From positions 1 to 64,000 of the forward strand of contig JBBIRA010000005.1 in NCBI GenBank assembly GCA_037442005.1: 64,000 nt of DNA, given 5' to 3'. Source of the stretch: Leptospirillum sp037442005 (lineage in GTDB: Bacteria > Nitrospirota > Leptospirillia > Leptospirillales > Leptospirillaceae). The position numbers and the translations under genes were made by a program. The notes beneath the pieces are model-generated. The model was not told the origin of the DNA, ran no database searches, and saw nothing but the letters and a program-made list of their open reading frames with translations. Shown in pieces: positions 61,796 to 64,000 of this stretch (positions within the stretch are counted from its first letter, which is position 1; the number at the start of each line of letters is the position of its first letter).

Positions 61796-62293
61796 TCAGG
61801 GCTGCGGGGTCGAAGAAGGTGGCACCGGATGTTTGACTGCCAGATCAGACAGTGCCAGCGAAATCCGGATCGCCATCTTCGTGTCCACGTACTGCATGAT
61901 CCGGGAAGCCTTCCTTGGGTTCATCCCGGAAATCAGAAGTATCGCCAGGTCATCGGACATCATGTTCACCTGGGAAGCCGCCGTCCTTGGGGCCATTTTT
62001 TCATAAATTGTGACGAGCTGACGGATCTTTGCCGATTTCAGCTTTTTTTCAAATTCCCGATCTTTCTTGATCTGGTCAACCAGGGCCTGGTTTTTCTGGA
62101 TCGCCGCCTCCAGATCCTGACGCATTTCCAGAAGGTGCTGCTCTTCCTCCCTGACCCCTCGGGCGGACTGTCCGGATCCTCCGGCCGGATCCGGGGGCGA
62201 AGCCGCCCAACCCGGGATCGACAACCCCACCGCGACCAGGGCGGACAATCCGGCGACAACCCCCCAAAAACGCCCGGCACCGGATCTGTTCAT
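61796..62293 (-). CDS. MotE-like coiled-coil chaperone of the flagellar cluster
   Basis: A 165-residue protein: signal-like N-terminal helix (VVAGLSALVAVGLSIPGWAAS), a coiled coil (EEEQHLLEMRQDLEAAIQKNQALVDQIKKDREFEKK) and a C-terminal MgtE-N-like helical unit (IYEKMAPRTAASQVNMMSDDLAILLISGMNPRKASRIM). This matches MotE family proteins, which sit between fliJ and fliK in many clusters and assist motor proteins. It overlaps the fliJ stop (ATGA). Confidence 0.8.
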   Translation of the reverse strand: MNRSGAGRFWGVVAGLSALVAVGLSIPGWAASPPDPAGGSGQSARGVREEEQHLLEMRQDLEAAIQKNQALVDQIKKDREFEKKLKSAKIRQLVTIYEKMAPRTAASQVNMMSDDLAILLISGMNPRKASRIMQYVDTKMAIRISLALSDLAVKHPVPPSSTPQP

Positions 62294-62775
62294 GGCAATC
62301 CCGCCTTCCCGGCCGCATCAGGGAAAGCATCCCCCGGAACCTTTCCCCACCGGGACAAGGTCAGATCCTCCTGACTGCGCTCTTCCCGACGGATCAGAAC
62401 CGACCGGTGTCCGGAGACCTCCTCTTCCATCAGGTGATTGATCTTCTCAATCTCCCGTCTCGACCGCTGCCACTCTTCCCGACACCGGTTGACCTCTTCC
62501 GACAATGTTTCCATAAGGGCCGAAATCCGTTCGACCTCCCCATCGATCCACCGGACATAGTCATAACACATGGAGCGCCAGGCGGCTGTCTGCTCGAACG
62601 TTCCCTCCTGTCCGGAGACAAAGGAGACGCCCTGAACCCTTTTCAGGTCAAGATCACGAAGCATCCCTCTGTGCCGGTCCAAGAGGGAAAGGGCTTCCAT
62701 GAACACCCGTTCGGTTTTTTGAACCGACAGTTCACGCACTTTCCGCACCGACTCATAGCGTGACACAAAGGCCAT
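62290..62775 (-). CDS. fliJ: Flagellar export chaperone FliJ
   Basis: A 161-residue protein made almost entirely of two long charged helices (VRKVRELSVQKTERVFMEALSLLDRHRGMLRDLDLKRV; YVRWIDGEVERISALMETLSEEVNRCREEWQRSRREIEKIN), as in FliJ. FliJ binds FliI and FlhA and helps deliver export substrates. It begins 23 bases after the fliI stop. Confidence 0.85.
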   Translation of the reverse strand: MAFVSRYESVRKVRELSVQKTERVFMEALSLLDRHRGMLRDLDLKRVQGVSFVSGQEGTFEQTAAWRSMCYDYVRWIDGEVERISALMETLSEEVNRCREEWQRSRREIEKINHLMEEEVSGHRSVLIRREERSQEDLTLSRWGKVPGDAFPDAAGKAGLP

Positions 62776-62798
62776 GGCTCCTCCCCGTCTCCCTGTCC

Positions 62799-64000
62799 CT
62801 ACCCGAGCAGCAACGACCGCAGTGCCGCCAGGGCTTCCTCAAACGAAACCTGCTCGGACTGGTTCTGTTCCAGAAATTCTTTCATCCTCGGAAAAAGGTA
62901 GACCGCCCGGTCAAGATCCGCATCACTTCCCGACACGTACGCCCCGATCCGGATCAGATCCTCTGACTTCCTGTACAGGGCGTACAGTCTTAAAAACTCC
63001 CGGACCATGGCCCGGTGATCCTCATCGATGATGTCATTCATCACCCGTGAACGGCTTTCCAGAGGATCGACCGCCGGGTAGATCCCTTCCGATGCCAAAT
63101 CCCGTGACAGGAAAATGTGTCCATCAAGAATCGCGGCCAGTGCCTCCGACAGAGGATCGGAAGGAAGATCTCCCCCTTCCATGAGAACGGTATAGATCCC
63201 GGTGATCGAGCCCTCCCCGCCGGCATATCCGGACCGCTCCAGAAACCGGGGAAGCGCGGCAAACACTGACGGTGTATAGCCCCTGGTGGTGGGCGGCTCC
63301 CCCGCCGCCAGACCCACCTCCCGAAGCGCCATGGCGAACCGGGTCAGAGAGTCCATGACGAACAGGACGGATTTTCCCTGGTCCCGGAAATACTCCGCAA
63401 TACTCATCGCCATATAGGCACCCCGGATCCGGAGCAAAGGGGACTGGTCCCCGGTTGAAACAACCAGGACCGCTTTCAAAAGCCCGGAGGGACCCAGATC
63501 CCGCTCGATGAATTCCCGGACCTCACGTCCCCGCTCCCCGATCAGCCCGATCACCGTCACATCCACCCGGGCATCGTTCGACAGCATACCCAGCAAGGTA
63601 CTTTTCCCGACACCCGCCCCGGCAAACACGCCGATTTTCTGACCCTGCCCGATGGTCAGAAATGCATTGATCGACCGGATCCCGACATCGAGAGGATACT
63701 CGATCCGTCGACGCACCATCGGATTGATCGCCTCTCCATAGAGAGGCATCGACCGCTCTCCCGCAGGGTCAGCCCCTCCATCAAGGGCCCGACCCATGGG
63801 GTCAATCACCCGGCCCAGAAACCGGTCTGAGATCCGCACGACCGGGCGGGACTCCCGTCTTGTCACCCGTGTTCCCGGACGGACTCCCCGCAAATCCCCG
63901 AGCGGCATCAGAAGGCTGCGCCCTTCCCGGAACCCGATCACTTCCGCTGGAATCTTCCGGTCTCCTTCGAGAACGCACAGCTCTCCGATTCCCAGATCAA
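62799..64000 (-). CDS. fliI: Flagellum-specific ATPase FliI, 5' end beyond window
   Basis: At least 400 residues of FliI, the ATPase of flagellar export. Seen: the N-terminal strand IGELCVLEGDRKIPAEVIGFREG at the window edge, Walker A FAGAGVGKSTLL, MSIAEYFRDQGKSVLFVMDSLTRFAMALREVGLAAGEPPTTRGYTPSVFAALPR and ATPase C-terminal helices ending in FEEALAALRSLLLG. The frame is open through 64000, so the true start lies outside; GTG 63941 is an internal codon. Confidence 0.94.
   Translation of the reverse strand, partial: DLGIGELCVLEGDRKIPAEVIGFREGRSLLMPLGDLRGVRPGTRVTRRESRPVVRISDRFLGRVIDPMGRALDGGADPAGERSMPLYGEAINPMVRRRIEYPLDVGIRSINAFLTIGQGQKIGVFAGAGVGKSTLLGMLSNDARVDVTVIGLIGERGREVREFIERDLGPSGLLKAVLVVSTGDQSPLLRIRGAYMAMSIAEYFRDQGKSVLFVMDSLTRFAMALREVGLAAGEPPTTRGYTPSVFAALPRFLERSGYAGGEGSITGIYTVLMEGGDLPSDPLSEALAAILDGHIFLSRDLASEGIYPAVDPLESRSRVMNDIIDEDHRAMVREFLRLYALYRKSEDLIRIGAYVSGSDADLDRAVYLFPRMKEFLEQNQSEQVSFEEALAALRSLLLG

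Noticed and set aside
63799..63941. GTG 63941 as the fliI start
   Set aside because: The frame continues to the window edge with clear FliI sequence (IGELCVLEGD), so the start is outside.

Overview
This is a 64 kb stretch of a Gram-negative bacterial chromosome of moderately high GC. It is almost fully coding, with heavy use of GTG and TTG starts and many 1-20 base gene overlaps. Lipoproteins, TolC/RND efflux parts and inner-membrane ABC parts show a double membrane. The protein style and gene content (two RND pumps, GGDEF and HD-GYP proteins, a large sigma-54-type flagellar block) suggest a Leptospirillum-like Nitrospirota. That is an inference from recall, since no search was possible. No insertion sequence, CRISPR array, rRNA or complete tRNA was seen.

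Left part (1-21 kb): a metallophosphoesterase, an 843-base non-coding stretch, a membrane diguanylate cyclase, an RND permease plus fusion-protein pair, a YeiH-type exporter, a start-ambiguous beta-propeller gene, a molybdate-binding Mop protein, a group II truncated haemoglobin, a vitamin block (pabC-pabB-panC), a complete tripartite RND pump and a DMT transporter.

Middle part (21-39.4 kb): an HD-GYP c-di-GMP phosphodiesterase behind a long leader, then dut, a small lipoprotein, argB, and the conserved genome-maintenance run xerC-trmFO-topA-dprA. An ABC transporter of the nitrate/sulfonate/bicarbonate family follows, with a fused double permease and a detached C-terminal domain gene. After it come a DUF948/YtxH pair, a DUF3332 lipoprotein, a Cys-paired beta-propeller lipoprotein, mutY, folK and a dapL-like aminotransferase.

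Right part (39.4-64 kb): one continuous minus-strand flagellar and chemotaxis block. In transcription order it holds fliI (cut by the window edge), fliJ, a motE-like gene, fliK, flgD, flgE, terminator, fliL, fliN, fliO, fliP, fliQ, fliR, flhB, flhA, flhF, flhG, fliA, cheY, cheA, a chemoreceptor, cheW, motA, motB and four accessory genes. Sigma-54-type promoter sequences lie before fliL and before fliQ. These genes encode export apparatus, hook, switch, stator, the late sigma factor and the chemotaxis core. fliM is missing from its usual place between fliL and fliN.

Most notable are the sigma-54 sites, a chemoreceptor with a c-type haem motif in its periplasmic domain, an outer-surface propeller with five evenly spaced Cys pairs, the split ABC ATPase, a possible coupled leader peptide before folK, and mutually exclusive hairpins in the HD-GYP leader.
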